Under the pieces are notes generated by a model. That model did not search any database, was not told the origin of the DNA, and saw only the letters and a list, made by a program, of their open reading frames with translations. Position numbers and translations under genes: made by a program. A stretch of 64,000 nucleotides of DNA from Paragordius varius (taxonomy: Eukaryota > Nematomorpha), in NCBI GenBank assembly GCA_964247055.1, contig OZ176054.1, positions 8,370,001 to 8,434,000 of the forward strand, read 5' to 3'. This document shows, piece by piece, positions 44,701 to 56,999 of this stretch; position 1 is the stretch's first letter, and each line of letters begins with the position of its first letter.

Positions 44701-47700
44701 ATGGTAAATGTTTTTTAAAGTTTTAGATCCGAAGAAATATTAGGCTTAGAAGAGAATATCTTTACAAGAAATCGATAGAATCCAAAGTAAATGCGATCAA
44801 AGACAAAAAAGATAGATTAAAACGATGTCTTGAAAATAATCATCCACTTGATACTGATTTAAAATCTGAAGCTCTTAATTTAGAAAAATCCATTGAATGG
44901 GAAAACGAAAATAGTCAAGGTAAAAGAGTTAATTAATATATAAGCAAATGATATTGATGATGAATATAGGTTTGCTGGGCTTGAAGCACCAAAAATTATG
45001 ATTACAACATCGCGTAACCCTAGTTCCAAGTTGAAACAATTTACTAAAGTTAACTCAACAGTAATTTTAGGAATTAAAACTTTTATTTCCAAATTCTCAA
45101 CGAATGAACCGTGGACATTACGAAATTAAAATGTTGTTAGAATCATGTAAAGAAAACAAAGTCACTGATTTTATTATAGTGCACGAGCATCGTGGGCAAC
45201 CGGGTAAATCGAATCTATACTAAAACCTTTTTGAATAATGTAGATAATTTTAAAGAGTTTGTTTTCTAAAATATACATTACCTCAATATTTATAATTTTT
45301 TTGTGATAATTTAAACAAATACAGTGTGAGTAAATATAGAATGCTATTCATCAAATATTGCCAGTTATCAAATATAGCGAAGAGATTAATTATTGGTTCT
45401 TAGTATTGAAAAACGAAAAAAATAATTACAAACAATCACTCCTTTGCTGTATATGCTATCTGGCAATGATTAATGAAAAAATAGCAATGTATATACTCAT
45501 ATACTCTATATTACTTTCAACATAAATTGATAGGAAACTTAAAGTATAAAATGTCTATTCTTCTTTTATGTTTGTTAATGCTAAAAATATCTTACCGTCC
45601 TCACAAGTTAATTGCCGGTGTCTTTTGTGAACTTTATAAGTATTCTTTTGCCTCCGACTTTGCTAAATATAAAACCATTTTAATATTACGCGAATCACTT
45701 ATACAATGTTAGGAATAACTTGGAGTGGTAGAAAAAATTTATTTATTACGCTGGTTTGACCAAGAAATAATTAAATAAATAATAAATGACCATTTATTTA
45801 CTCCAAAAATTATGACCTTTTAAAGTTATAATTTTACACGTTTCGTATAAAGAGAAAATATTAAAAATGTTATTTAACATAATTTAATGGTGTATTAAAT
45901 GTGATTTTTAACATAATAATTAATAACACAAATTTTTCTTGTGAAAATTCTTAAATTTTACGATTAATAAAAAGTTTGGTTAGTACCTATGTATAAAAAG
46001 TTTTGAAATAAATTAATATGAAAGTTTTTAAATACTACAAAAAAGTCATTTATTATATTTTGATGTAAAACTGTTTTGATTGATTAATTTTCGGGAAAAC
46101 CATTGTTTTGAAAATAACCAAAAAACGGGCTTCTTAAACTGTTCTGAAACCGTCTTTGAAAACAGAATTTTATTGTTGAAGTTTATATGTTTCTATTTTC
46201 CTGGTAATTATTTAGAGTGTTTCTAAATAAGGCTTGTGTAAATATGAATAATAGAACTGGTTATTTTTTAAAATATTTTCTAAAACCGATGTTTTGTTTA
46301 AAATATGCGGAACTAATACCCAAAAAATGATTTGCAGGCCTATTCCTGACATATATTACCACTGAACCTAATTTAATGACATTTTATAATAGATTGGCAC
46401 AAACACTATATTGTTAAATTCAAATCAGAATATATAATAAATGGTAAGAAGTTAACAAATAATTTGGCTTTAGCTAATTAAACATATATTTTTAGCGGAA
46501 TTTGGAGGTTTAGAACCGGTGTATTAAACATAAATGGTCTCGAGGGCCGCATTTTAGACTCAAATTTGACAAGCTGCATTCGAAAAATATATGGTCATCT
46601 AGAAAAATTTATTAGATAAAATAAAGCTTGCAAAAAATTACGAACATTATAACTGCTATTTATTTGAACACTCCTTCTCTGCCAAATTTTATTTGAGAAA
46701 TATAATTTTTACCAAGATTTTGTCATTTTTTTAATGATAAATTTTTGTATTTGGTATTTTTTAAAAGTTTTCACTGGCTGCTGAAATACTATTGATAACC
46801 ACATGCGGCCGGTGGACGCTATTGGTTTAGATTTTAGAATATAGCAAATGTTACGTTTTTCTGAAATTTACAAAATACTTAAACGCAAATATAATAAAAC
46901 TTTGTAAATGTTAATATAACTTTCTTGTTTGGTGACACATATAGTTAACTTACAAGTTTGTCATTTACCATTTGGACCAACGGCTTTTTTTACGTTGACC
47001 AATGTGGTTACACGCCATGATATACCCCACGATGAGATTGGTGCCATGTCTCAAGCTTATCCGAATCTAATTTTTCACAATTTCACAACGAATTTGGGAA
47101 AACGTGTCACTAAAATATTGCAACACCTATTCCCTGTCCCCAATAGGGATGATAGCAAACGTATAATTACGTTTTACAACCAAAGCGATATTATATCGTT
47201 TAGGTAAAATCATATATGATATATATATATTTATATATACATCTGCTAATTTAGAGTTTTTGTAAATAGGTTTATTATGGTTTTTTTATATACATAGAAA
47301 ATAAAATTAGTTTATTTTACAGTCGCATTATAATAATTTTTATGGGATAAGATTGAAAGAATGATGTTTCTTCACAAATATTTTGTGGTGGTTTCTAACT
47401 CATTATTAAAATTTTCTTATTGAAATTTTTAATTTATGTGCCAAATTTTTGTGTCCATAAAATTAAGTATATTATAAATTTATCATTAAAATTTTTATTT
47501 TGTATACAGACATCACATGTATAAAATGGAAGAGGGACATATCAAACTTACGGAAATCGGGCCAAGATTCGAAATGAAACGTATATTTTTAGATATTTTT
47601 ACATTATTAAACTGAAAAGGTGTTTATAGAAATTTTGTTGTATAATAAATTTATATGTTTCTCAAATAAATAGTATATGAACTAAAGCTGGGAACTCTGG

Positions 47701-47786
47701 ATACATTGGCAATATCCGAATCTGAATGGAGCCTTAAACCTTACATGAATACGGCTAACAAACGTTTTTTCTTAAGCAATGAATAA
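44701..47786 (+). CDS. IMP4: IMP4, U3 snoRNP Brix-domain protein
   Basis: Seven exons, 291 aa, the same length as human IMP4: 44701-44703 (only the ATG), 44727-44919, 44945-45048, 45071-45203, 46945-47203, 47510-47580, 47674-47786. IMP4 is part of the Imp3-Imp4-Mpp10 complex of the SSU processome in the nucleolus and helps pair U3 snoRNA with pre-rRNA. The N-terminus [19 protein letters not shown] is the basic coiled segment of the family. The Brix domain follows: [91 protein letters not shown]. The C-terminus is [13 protein letters not shown]. Introns 1-3 are 23, 25 and 22 nt; intron 4 is 1.7 kb and contains a MITE. Every junction is GT-AG and in phase. Confidence 0.95.
46516..46824. mobile_element. 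hAT-type MITE in an IMP4 intron (309 bp)
   Basis: Ends CCGGTGTATTAAAC and (inward) CAATAGCGTCCACCGGCCGC, with GGCCGCATTTT just inside. Flanks are GTTTAGAA (46508-46515) and GTTTAGAT (46825-46832), seven of eight identical. Same family as 60319-60649 and the split copy at 10440-12640. Confidence 0.7.
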
Positions 47787-48430
47787 TAAATAAATATTGT
47801 ATAAATGCCTTATTCAATCAATTTTACAATTCATTAGCATAATAAATCTTAAATAATAAATAAACTTCTCCAAATATTAAAATAAAACATCTACTATCCA
47901 TAAGTTTTTTGAAAAAGAAAACAACAGTAATAAAATTTATTATCAATTTATACAAAACGATAGGAATAAGATAATCACATATGTATATTTACGATTCCAT
48001 TCATATTTATATATATAGAATGTGTTGTTTACCAAATTGGTTAATGCATCTATATGAGAGGTTTTAATCATATTTGGAAAGAATGTATATCAATCAATAT
48101 TTAATTTCCACATATCTCCCACGTTTATTGTTTACTGTCTATATATACATAAAAATACAAATGGTTTGGATATGATCAGTCAGTTATAAATGCGTTAATT
48201 TTATTGATGACCGTATTAATCGCTTTTATAAAAAATATATGTCAAAATAATTGCTATAAATAGTTTTTTCTCAATTATTATTCATTGCTTTTATAACTAT
48301 TTTTGATTTGTTTTCTTTTTTTTAATCTGATACCATTAAGTATATTGATCAGACACCCGTAATTATTTTTTAAACGGTCAAAGACCCACAGCTCTAATTA
48401 TTAATAAACAATATTTTTCATAAATATAAA
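47787..48430. other. Convergent intergenic region IMP4/STT3
   Basis: It lies between two converging stop codons. AATAAA-type signals occur soon after the IMP4 stop (AATAATAAATAAATATTG). No repeat or RNA gene was recognised. Confidence 0.45.
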
Positions 48431-49865
48431 TTATATTACATATGTAATGTATACCTTTTTTGACACGACTTTGGTTAACTTGGTTTTCAGTTTGTTTTTT
48501 GGGATACGTTTTGTAGCAGTCAACTTTTTAACCTTGTATATCCGGGTTAACCAATGTTGCGTAGTGTAAGCCTCCTCCAAATAATGTAAGCTAAAATGTT
48601 TGTTACCAATTTCTGTGTCCCGCGTTCGATCATAACCATAAGGCATACGCGGATCAAACTATACAAATATTAATAGGTTGAAATATTTTTGAAATACTGC
48701 GATATAGACAAGCCCCCTTTTTTAAAAAATAGTAATCGAACTTTTTTGAAATTAATATTTTTTATATAAAATATTTTGTAAATATATTTATTTTAATGTT
48801 TGGTTAGCTCAATACCCATTGGCTTTAAATTTAAAATTATCACTTACATTATACAAATTCGAAAATATTAGTATTATCTAATCAATTTTATTTTAAAAAG
48901 GCTTATTATGAGGAAAACCTACTGTAAAATAATATAGTGTAATATAACATACTTTTAACTTCCCAAAATCGTAATAGGATAATTTGTACATGAGGCAATT
49001 AAGGAGGGTTGGAGAACCTTCATGATCAACGCGAAATTCCCCGTTTTGCGTAAAATAATCTTGTTCCTAAACAATATTTTACAAAAAAATAAAAAAATGG
49101 ATAAAAATATATGATTAATATTACAAATAATAATTTTAATATTTTATAAAAATTACATTATAAAATAAACTTATTCTATATCAGTATTTCCAATTTAAAT
49201 AAAGAATTATTACAAAAACATAGGTTTTCAAACAAATAAATTTAAAATATTTGATCAAATGAAAAAAAAAACATTACTCGTATTTCATTTGGATGTTCCC
49301 CTTCAGCAATTCGTACCATCCATAAAAATTTGTTAATATCATCGCCGGAGAAACCAATAACTCCCCCAAAAATAACCAAGACATAATCAACGCCTAATTC
49401 CTGCATAATTTTATATGCGGCCGTTTCGTTTGAGGACATAGCTTTACCAACCTAGGATTCGCGACAATAAAGATAAAAATGAATAAAAATATTCACCAAA
49501 TATTTTTATCATAGCTTAAATCTATAAGTTTATTGGCTATCATATGATTATGGTTCAAAGTTTTTTTATTTGTTTTGAAAGATACGTGTTTTTACACTTT
49601 CAATTTTATGTTCAATTCAAAGGAAACTATAAGAGCATGGATGAAAAATCAAAAAAACGAACAATAAACATCATTTTTTGAGATAATCTTATAGATTTAT
49701 GATATTACATTTAACCTACATTATTACAATTTATAGAATGAAGTTTGTTAAACATTTCACATTTCATGTTTATTCAAACAATGGGTTCTGTTGAATAACG
49801 AATGACAAAAAAATCTTTTGATATTTATAATCTATCTTTAAGTAATTGCTTAATTGTTTGAAATC

Positions 49866-49898
<33 letters not shown>

Positions 49899-52800
49899 TA
49901 AGATTATTACTAAAGCTATATGACTATTGTTCCAAGTATTATTATCCACTAAAGTTGTTCTGTTAGCCATACCTGCTATTTGATACCTGTTTATTTATAT
50001 TGGATTAATATAAATTTTTTGAATATCTTTTTCATATAAAGAGTAAATTATGTAAAAAATATATATTTTATAGTTAAACAAAAATCAAATACCCATAATC
50101 CCACCAAGACATCACAGTCGCATCTTCAGGCGTATTTTGTCTAAGCCAATAATATGCTTCACGGAAATCATCAATAATAAATCGATTGCTAAATTTTGTA
50201 GAATAGATAGAAGATATACCATTTACAGTTCAAATTCACCCTTGAACAATTCAAATTCACCCTCGAACAATTCAAAATCACCCTTAAACAATTCAAATTC
50301 ACCTTTGAACAATTCAAATTCACCCTAAAAATAGATTATCGAACTAATATAACTCATTATTAATATGTAATATATGTTTATGTTATAGTTTATTATTTTT
50401 TCAGTATTATTTTAATTTAAAACAAAATTTTTATTTTTTAAAAATATATAAAAATATTGGTAATTTTTAATCTTAAAAAACATATATTATATTTGAGGGT
50501 GAATTTGAATTGTTCGAGGGTGAATTTGAATTGTTCAAGGGTGAATTTGAATTGTTCAAGGGTGAATTTGAATTGTTTAAGGGCGAAATTGAATTGTAAA
50601 TGGTATATTAGTCATGCTTAATACATAAACTAACCCTAATATAATGACTTTCTATAAAACCTTTAAGTCATACATCCACTTTTTCAAATTTTTATGTCTG
50701 GAAACCCATAAAGTTTATCATAATTAATCATTTATATCTAAGCATAACATTTTGGAATAATGAAAACAAGGAATAAAATAAATGGATTTATCGTTTTGAT
50801 AATATTTTATCAGAATTTTAACAAAAAGGAGAAGTGGGAGCTAAACATATCTCTCTTAACATTTATAAAAAATATAAAACTAAAAACATTTCTATATTTT
50901 TTGTAAAAATTTAGTATTCAAACCCTTCTCCATCATAGGACGATAAAACAACGGATGGACTTGAATAAGCGTTAGATGTGACCCATGTGCAATGTACAGC
51001 AAACATAAGCAACAATAATATGCATACTAAAACTGTTACTCCTAAAAATATGAGTTTTTTATGGATATATAGTTTCTTTAAACATTTCCTCTGAGAAATC
51101 CTAATATATTTCATTTATCTTTAGGTGATGCATAATATAAAATTTTAGATATCTTTATAATTTACCATTTTCAATATTTAATGTTAAAAAAATTATTAAA
51201 TATAAAGTTTTGTTAAAAAGCACAAAAAATGAAGACTTTATACATAAATTAGATTTTATATGTTTAATACAAATTGTACATAATTAAAGTAATAGGTAAA
51301 CCTTTTAGGCTTGATCCTACACCAGTTTCTTCTTTGGTCGTTGATTGGGTAAAAGATGGGGAATATTTGGAAGTCAGTTTACCAGCCTTAAGATTGGGAT
51401 CAATAAAATTGATTAAAAATTTAAATGAAAATAAAAACAGAACATAATTTGTGTTCTTAAACAGAAATATACAACACAAAGGGCTTCGCAGGCATAGAAA
51501 ATTTTAGCCTTTAAAATACATTTTAATAAAAAAAATTATTTGGAATTCGAAATTTTTTGTTATTTTACATTCGCTGTAGAATACTTTTACAGGACGCACA
51601 AAAGATCTTGAAAAGCTGCTTGTTGGGCACCCTTTCTGTAACTAAAAAAAAATTGCAAAAAAACCTTATCATACAAGGCACGTTTCTCCTTTGTGGCACC
51701 GTATTGAGGTGCCAATGTTTCTTTCATACTGTCATTCAATGTGGCTAAAATGTCACCCGCATTTCCCTCATCATCGTCCTCTTCTAACGTTAAAATGTCC
51801 TTTGATAATCGATGTTTACCCTTTGAAAAAAACAATTTAATGTTTAAATATTCATAAAAAAGTTATATTTACGCGTTTATTTTTATTAAAAACTAAATAA
51901 AACTCACTTTTTCGACCACTGATTCAGAAGACTACAAGGATATGATATATAAAATTGATGTGACAAAATACAAGAAATGACTTCTTATAGAAAAAGTATA
52001 CAAAAGTGTATCAGGTAAAAATTAAGGGATAAATATCAATAATGATGCTACCAACCTTTGCATATATACCATTTGCAGTTAAATCCCTAAACGCTTCAAA
52101 ATGGTCCTTGAACATTACAAGTTGGTCCTTAAACTTATAGAGTTTGGATTTAACCATAAATTTTGCATGTATTTATTAGTTTCTGACCTAATTTTCTTGA
52201 TTTATTATATATATTATTTCAAATTAATATTTTTCATCTAAGAAAACAATTTTTAGTTTCGAACCATTTTTTTCCAATTCAATAATATGATTAAACTATA
52301 AATGTTTTTAACGAAAAATTGTAATTAATAACCTAAAAAACTTATATATTTTTTTCAATTACATGTTAAAATCTTATTAACAATATTTCTTAACAACTTA
52401 AAAAAGATATATGGTTTTTGAATGATCACAAGTTGATTTTGATTTAATAGTTGGGTTGAATCAATAGAACAAATTAAAAATAATAAAATATATTAATGGT
52501 ACACGGTTTGATTGATAAAAGTCAAACGCAATTTAAAAAATTTTAAGGACCAACTTGGGTTCAAGAACACTCTTAGTGCAAATGGTATATTACCAATAAA
52601 TACCAAAATGTCGACTGAAAATTTTAATCACATTTTTGCAATGATTATGAGTTTTACATGCAATCATCCAATATTTGCATCTAAAATGATGCAATAAAAT
52701 TAATTGATTAATTCCGATTTAATTAAACAAATTTTTGTAGATTTGACTTTTAATTAAAAAAAGATGTGATTACGTCTTCAGATTCATCATCGTTTTTGAG

Positions 52801-55800
52801 GTAGGATTCAAATAGGGTTGAAAAAGCTATACTGGCAAGAACACATATAACAGGCGTAAGGGTTAACATAAGACGTACCATTACACCAGCAAAGTATACG
52901 GCACTCATTGCAAAGAGAATGACTAAAAAAGATGAATTATTAAACTATATTTTTTTTATTTTATAAAATCCCTCAAATGTCGGATTTATTCCAGATAAAT
53001 ATTTAGATTTTAATCCCATAAAAGTAAAAATAGTATATGTTATACAAAAAAACTTAATATCGAAAAATAAATTATACAAAATCGTTCCAATGCCAATTTA
53101 AATGTCTCAGTAATTAATAACAATAAATTGTTTATGTTTAATATAGTTAATTAATAGTAAACAATAAACTTACGTATTTTTTAAATTTCAAAAACAACAC
53201 TCAGTAATTCTCCAATTTTTTATGGCATTAGATATTATATAACCTCAACTTAAGTGTATTGCTTCACAAATCTTACTGTTTGTTCGTTAAATAACCTCAG
53301 ATTAGTTTTTTATAATTTTAAATAGCCATTACTATATGTTAGCTAATCTTACTGAAAACACGCGTTTCATTCAGCTTTCCAAAAACGAACCAAAGACCAG
53401 CGGGAAACATGCAAAGCAGGACATGATTATCAAAGAAAAATGAACACCAAGTTGTGGGTTGATGTTCAGAAACACTTACTATGATAGGGATATGGATTTT
53501 AGCGTAACCCGTATCCCACAAGCTATAAAATCGTCCACTCCAGGGTGCAATATAACCTATTTATATAAACCAAAACAGGTAAAAAGTTAAAAATGTAATG
53601 CGTAATTTAGAGATAGTCTCTTTTCAAAAAAATATGTGGCATACTTTTTGTTTTAAGTTAAATATATTTCAAAAGCCATATTTTATACATAACATACTGA
53701 AATTTCAATATATTTAAAATTGGGTATAAAACGGTTACAACACCAACTCCATATACTCTTAAAACCTACCTTAAAAACAGATATTTAGTTTACAAAAAAT
53801 ACTACTATTTTATTATTATTATTACGCCTCACTATTCAAATTTATTAACAATTAATAAAAACTAAATTAAAGTACGCGAGAGGTAAAGAATGATGAAGGA
53901 TTTCAGCAAAATATATATATTTATACAGTTTTTAGTCTATTATATAAATATTACCAAAAATTATATGAAAAAACAATATAATAAATAAGTATTTATTTTT
54001 TTTAAAAAAATATTCAATCCTTTTATATGTATAAATTACCCAAATAGGTAAGAAGGACAACACTGGCAAATACTGCGACTGCGCCCACAATGATTGATGC
54101 AATAAATAGGCGTTTAAATATTTGTTTGGGTATGAAATCACGCAAAAATCTCACAAAGTTATATAAGTGCAATAGGGCAAACACGCCTAATAATAAAATC
54201 AAAGTAATTAAATAATATATATATTTGATTAATAATATAGAAAAATTAAGGTTCCATAATTTCTGTAAAAAATCATATATTTAACCTTGATTTTATTAAA
54301 ATAATCTATTTTTTTAAGTTTTTGCAACCATGATAGAATATAGAGCTAAAATAAGATTTAAAAAAATTGGAGTTTTTCATAAGTTTTTCTATAAATTTAA
54401 ATTATTACTAAAATTAAAACAAACCTGCGGCCGCCATGTGTTCGCTTGTTCTTAGGGGTTGAAACCCAACAAAAGGGATTTCCATTGAAAGAATGAGTCC
54501 AACAATGTAAAAAGTAGTGTAACCTAAAAAATAATTAAAAATAAATAGTATTCGCATGGTTATTAAAAAATCGCTATGTTGTATAGCTAAAATGGCATAT
54601 CGTTTTTGTAAAAACCGATAAAATGGTTATAGATTGTTTTACTTCAAAAAAATCAATTTAGACAGAATTTATCGTATGTAAACTAGAAACGTTACAGCAT
54701 AATAATTAACATCTAAATATATCTATATTCAATTAAAACTTAAATTTTCAAAACTTAACTTAAATAATAATTTTATGTTAAAAAAACATAAATTTAAAAC
54801 ATATTACTTACTTATATATAATTTTTGACTAAATCTTCCCATGATTAGGAGAACAAAAACGTGGAGAGGTATGAGATTTATAATGTACACGTAACCACCC
54901 CAAGCTGAAACCTGTACAAATATTAAATACAGAATCCGTTGATATAAGAAATAATAATACAAGATCTAATACTGTTTAAAGGAAAAAAATATTCGTGAAA
55001 TATTGTAACTCAAACACAATTTTAATATAAACACGTTTTTTCCCATTATAATTTTCCAAAAAAGTCACTTAAAAAGATAAATGTAATCAGAGATTTTTAA
55101 CAATTTATAATGAGGGTATGATAATATTTCAAAATTTGGATATTTTGCGTATCAAAAATAATTTATTACCATGTAAAAATATGAAATTGCAGTCAAACAT
55201 GACCAGTATATAGTTCCAGTTTTGACGGACTTTATCTAAATAGCAAAAATACACTAAAATATTAGACCAAATTTTGTAATTTCAATATATATTAAGTTGA
55301 ACAAAAACGATGAAATTATAATAATTATATTAAAAACAAAATTTACCCAAAGATAATATGTAAACATTAAGGCAAAAATAGCGATTCCCTCGTTGTCATA
55401 GCTACCTGCGACTGATCGGCTTATATAACCGGGAACTAAATGCGAAAATTATATTAAATAAATAATATTAGAAAAATGATAGATAAAAACAAAATCAAAC
55501 CGATCGATATGAAACAAGCGGCAAATAGACCAGCTCCCGTATTCCATAGTTCCTTGGTTAATAAATAGGTAGCTATCGCCGTGAGTCCGCTAAATAAATG
55601 TAAAAAGGTTTTTGAGTTATTATATTCGGAAAAAACAATCTTAGATGTTAATATATCCATAAAAATCGTTTAATATGTGACTAAATAATTACCTAAACAC
55701 AGGAGCTAAAAAGACGCATATATCTTGTATATGAACTGGAATATGTAAAAGATGCAATATATAATGAATCGTTCCGGATGTTATCATTAAACCAGGATAA

Positions 55801-56125
55801 ACCTATTTATTATTTTAATATTATGTAATACAGTGCCTCCAACAATTCTACCAAGCGGATTCCAGGCTCTTTCATCAAACCAGTTTAAAAAATTGTAAAA
55901 ACCGTTTTTAACCATGTAATGAGTTGCGCGATAATTAAACCTATAATATGATAAAAAATAGTACCATGGATCAAATTCGTGAATTATGCTTTCGTAACGG
56001 ATTACGGCAAAGAGTCTTGAACTAAATCCCAAAACCCAAGCAAGAATTAGAACTACACAAGGTATGATGCTCAACCATGCTTGTGGTTTTGAAACAACGC
56101 TTCTAATCGTAGTCGTACTTGACAT
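48431..56125 (-). CDS. STT3B: STT3B-type oligosaccharyltransferase catalytic subunit
   Basis: Twenty exons give 797 aa with all phases consistent: 55965-56125, 55832-55940, 55693-55802, 55501-55589, 55347-55435, 55170-55235, 54812-54911, 54425-54523, 54040-54186, 53353-53556, 52774-52922, 51909-51932, 51665-51820, 51302-51386, 50924-51041, 50093-50188, 49911-49986, 49278-49451, 48953-49066, 48431-48658. The enzyme sits in the ER membrane and transfers the lipid-linked glycan to Asn-X-Ser/Thr. Visible motifs: [12 protein letters not shown] (first acidic motif), [28 protein letters not shown] near residue 600, the NNTWNNS sequon, and [16 protein letters not shown]. About a dozen hydrophobic spans precede the luminal domain. 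FDPWFNYR and the length near 800 fit STT3B rather than STT3A. Introns 1 and 2 are 24 and 29 nt. One 24-nt microexon (SSESVVEK) is supported by phase only. Confidence 0.93.
50217..50605. mobile_element. TA-flanked MITE with 21-bp tandem repeats in its arms (389 bp)
   Basis: Starts TACCATTTACAGTTC and ends GAATTGTAAATGGTA, flanked by TA. About five repeat units in the left arm and five in the right, inverted relative to each other. The interior is inverted relative to the copy at 42636-43004 (here ATCGAACTAATATAACTC on the left). It lies in an STT3 intron, only 28 bp upstream of the exon ending at 50188. Confidence 0.8.
52067..52587. mobile_element. Diverged TA-flanked MITE of the TACCATTT family (521 bp)
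   Basis: Starts TACCATTTGCAGTTAAATCC and ends TTAGTGCAAATGGTA, with TA on both sides. The arms carry 'ggtccttgaacattacaagttggtcc'-like units instead of the 21-bp repeat, so the family shares termini but not the repeat unit. It lies in an STT3 intron. Confidence 0.65.
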
Positions 56126-56999
56126 TTATGCGTAGTGGTCCGACTAAAAAAACACTTTATTTAATGAATGGAGCAATCTGCCACGCTAGTTTTATCAATA
56201 CATCAATACACCAAGTTTTTTAAATATGAATTTTTGTAACAATGGCTTATATAACTTATTATAAATATTAAAACTATTTTTTATTTAGGAGTTCAAATTA
56301 TTTGTGATTTCTTTAGGGAATTAAATATAGCATATAATACATAATATTAATTTAATATTCACGCGTTTTTATTGTAGTTTCAGACTCTAAAATAAAGATA
56401 GCCATCAAATCCTATTAAATATCTGATCAGCATAAAAGTTAACGAATATTTTCTGTCGATTTTGATCTCTTAATTTTTGTGTCCCAGTTGTATTGGGTAG
56501 TTTTATATCCCATATTTGAGTTGATGTTTGTTTCACTAACTAAAATCACACCAAAATAGTTAAGGAGTCAAAGAAAAAAATATCAATAAATATCAGTATA
56601 TTATGTGTAAATATAATTTAATAATAAAAATTTAGTTGTACGTGCTATATTTTTAGATTTTTTTAGTTGATCTTAAAATTTAACATATATTTAAAAATTT
56701 TGTCGGCTAATCGTGCATTTTTTTATATTAAGAGTACTGCTCATGAAAAGCAATAATATTTGGGATTTTTGAAGTCCACATCTAAAAATTAGTTTTATAA
56801 AATATCATTTGCTTTTTATTTGTGATATGTTTTAGTGATTATTTTTCTAAAGAAGCCTCTAGCTTTCACCAAAAAAATTTAATTAAAAAAATATGCGCAA
56901 CCATAATAATCCTGATACATTTTCTTATCAGAATAATATTTCATCAGGTTAAACTTGAAACCCCATGATTTCGGACGCCGTGTTATATTTTTTTATTTA
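56126..56999. other. Intergenic DNA upstream of STT3
   Basis: Contains one end of the TTAACAC-family MITE (GGGTAGTTTTATATCCC near 56495) and, at 56900-56945, a short stretch shared with R2 (32085-32130). Otherwise AT-rich and featureless. Confidence 0.4.

Noticed and set aside
44880-45092. Minus-strand open frame across the IMP4 5' exons
   Set aside because: Shadow of the IMP4 coding sequence, whose exons and phases match the protein family exactly.
50217-50605. Regular 21-bp repeats taken for a CRISPR-like array
   Set aside because: The units are contiguous with no spacers, inverted between two arms, and bounded by transposon-like inverted ends in a eukaryotic intron.
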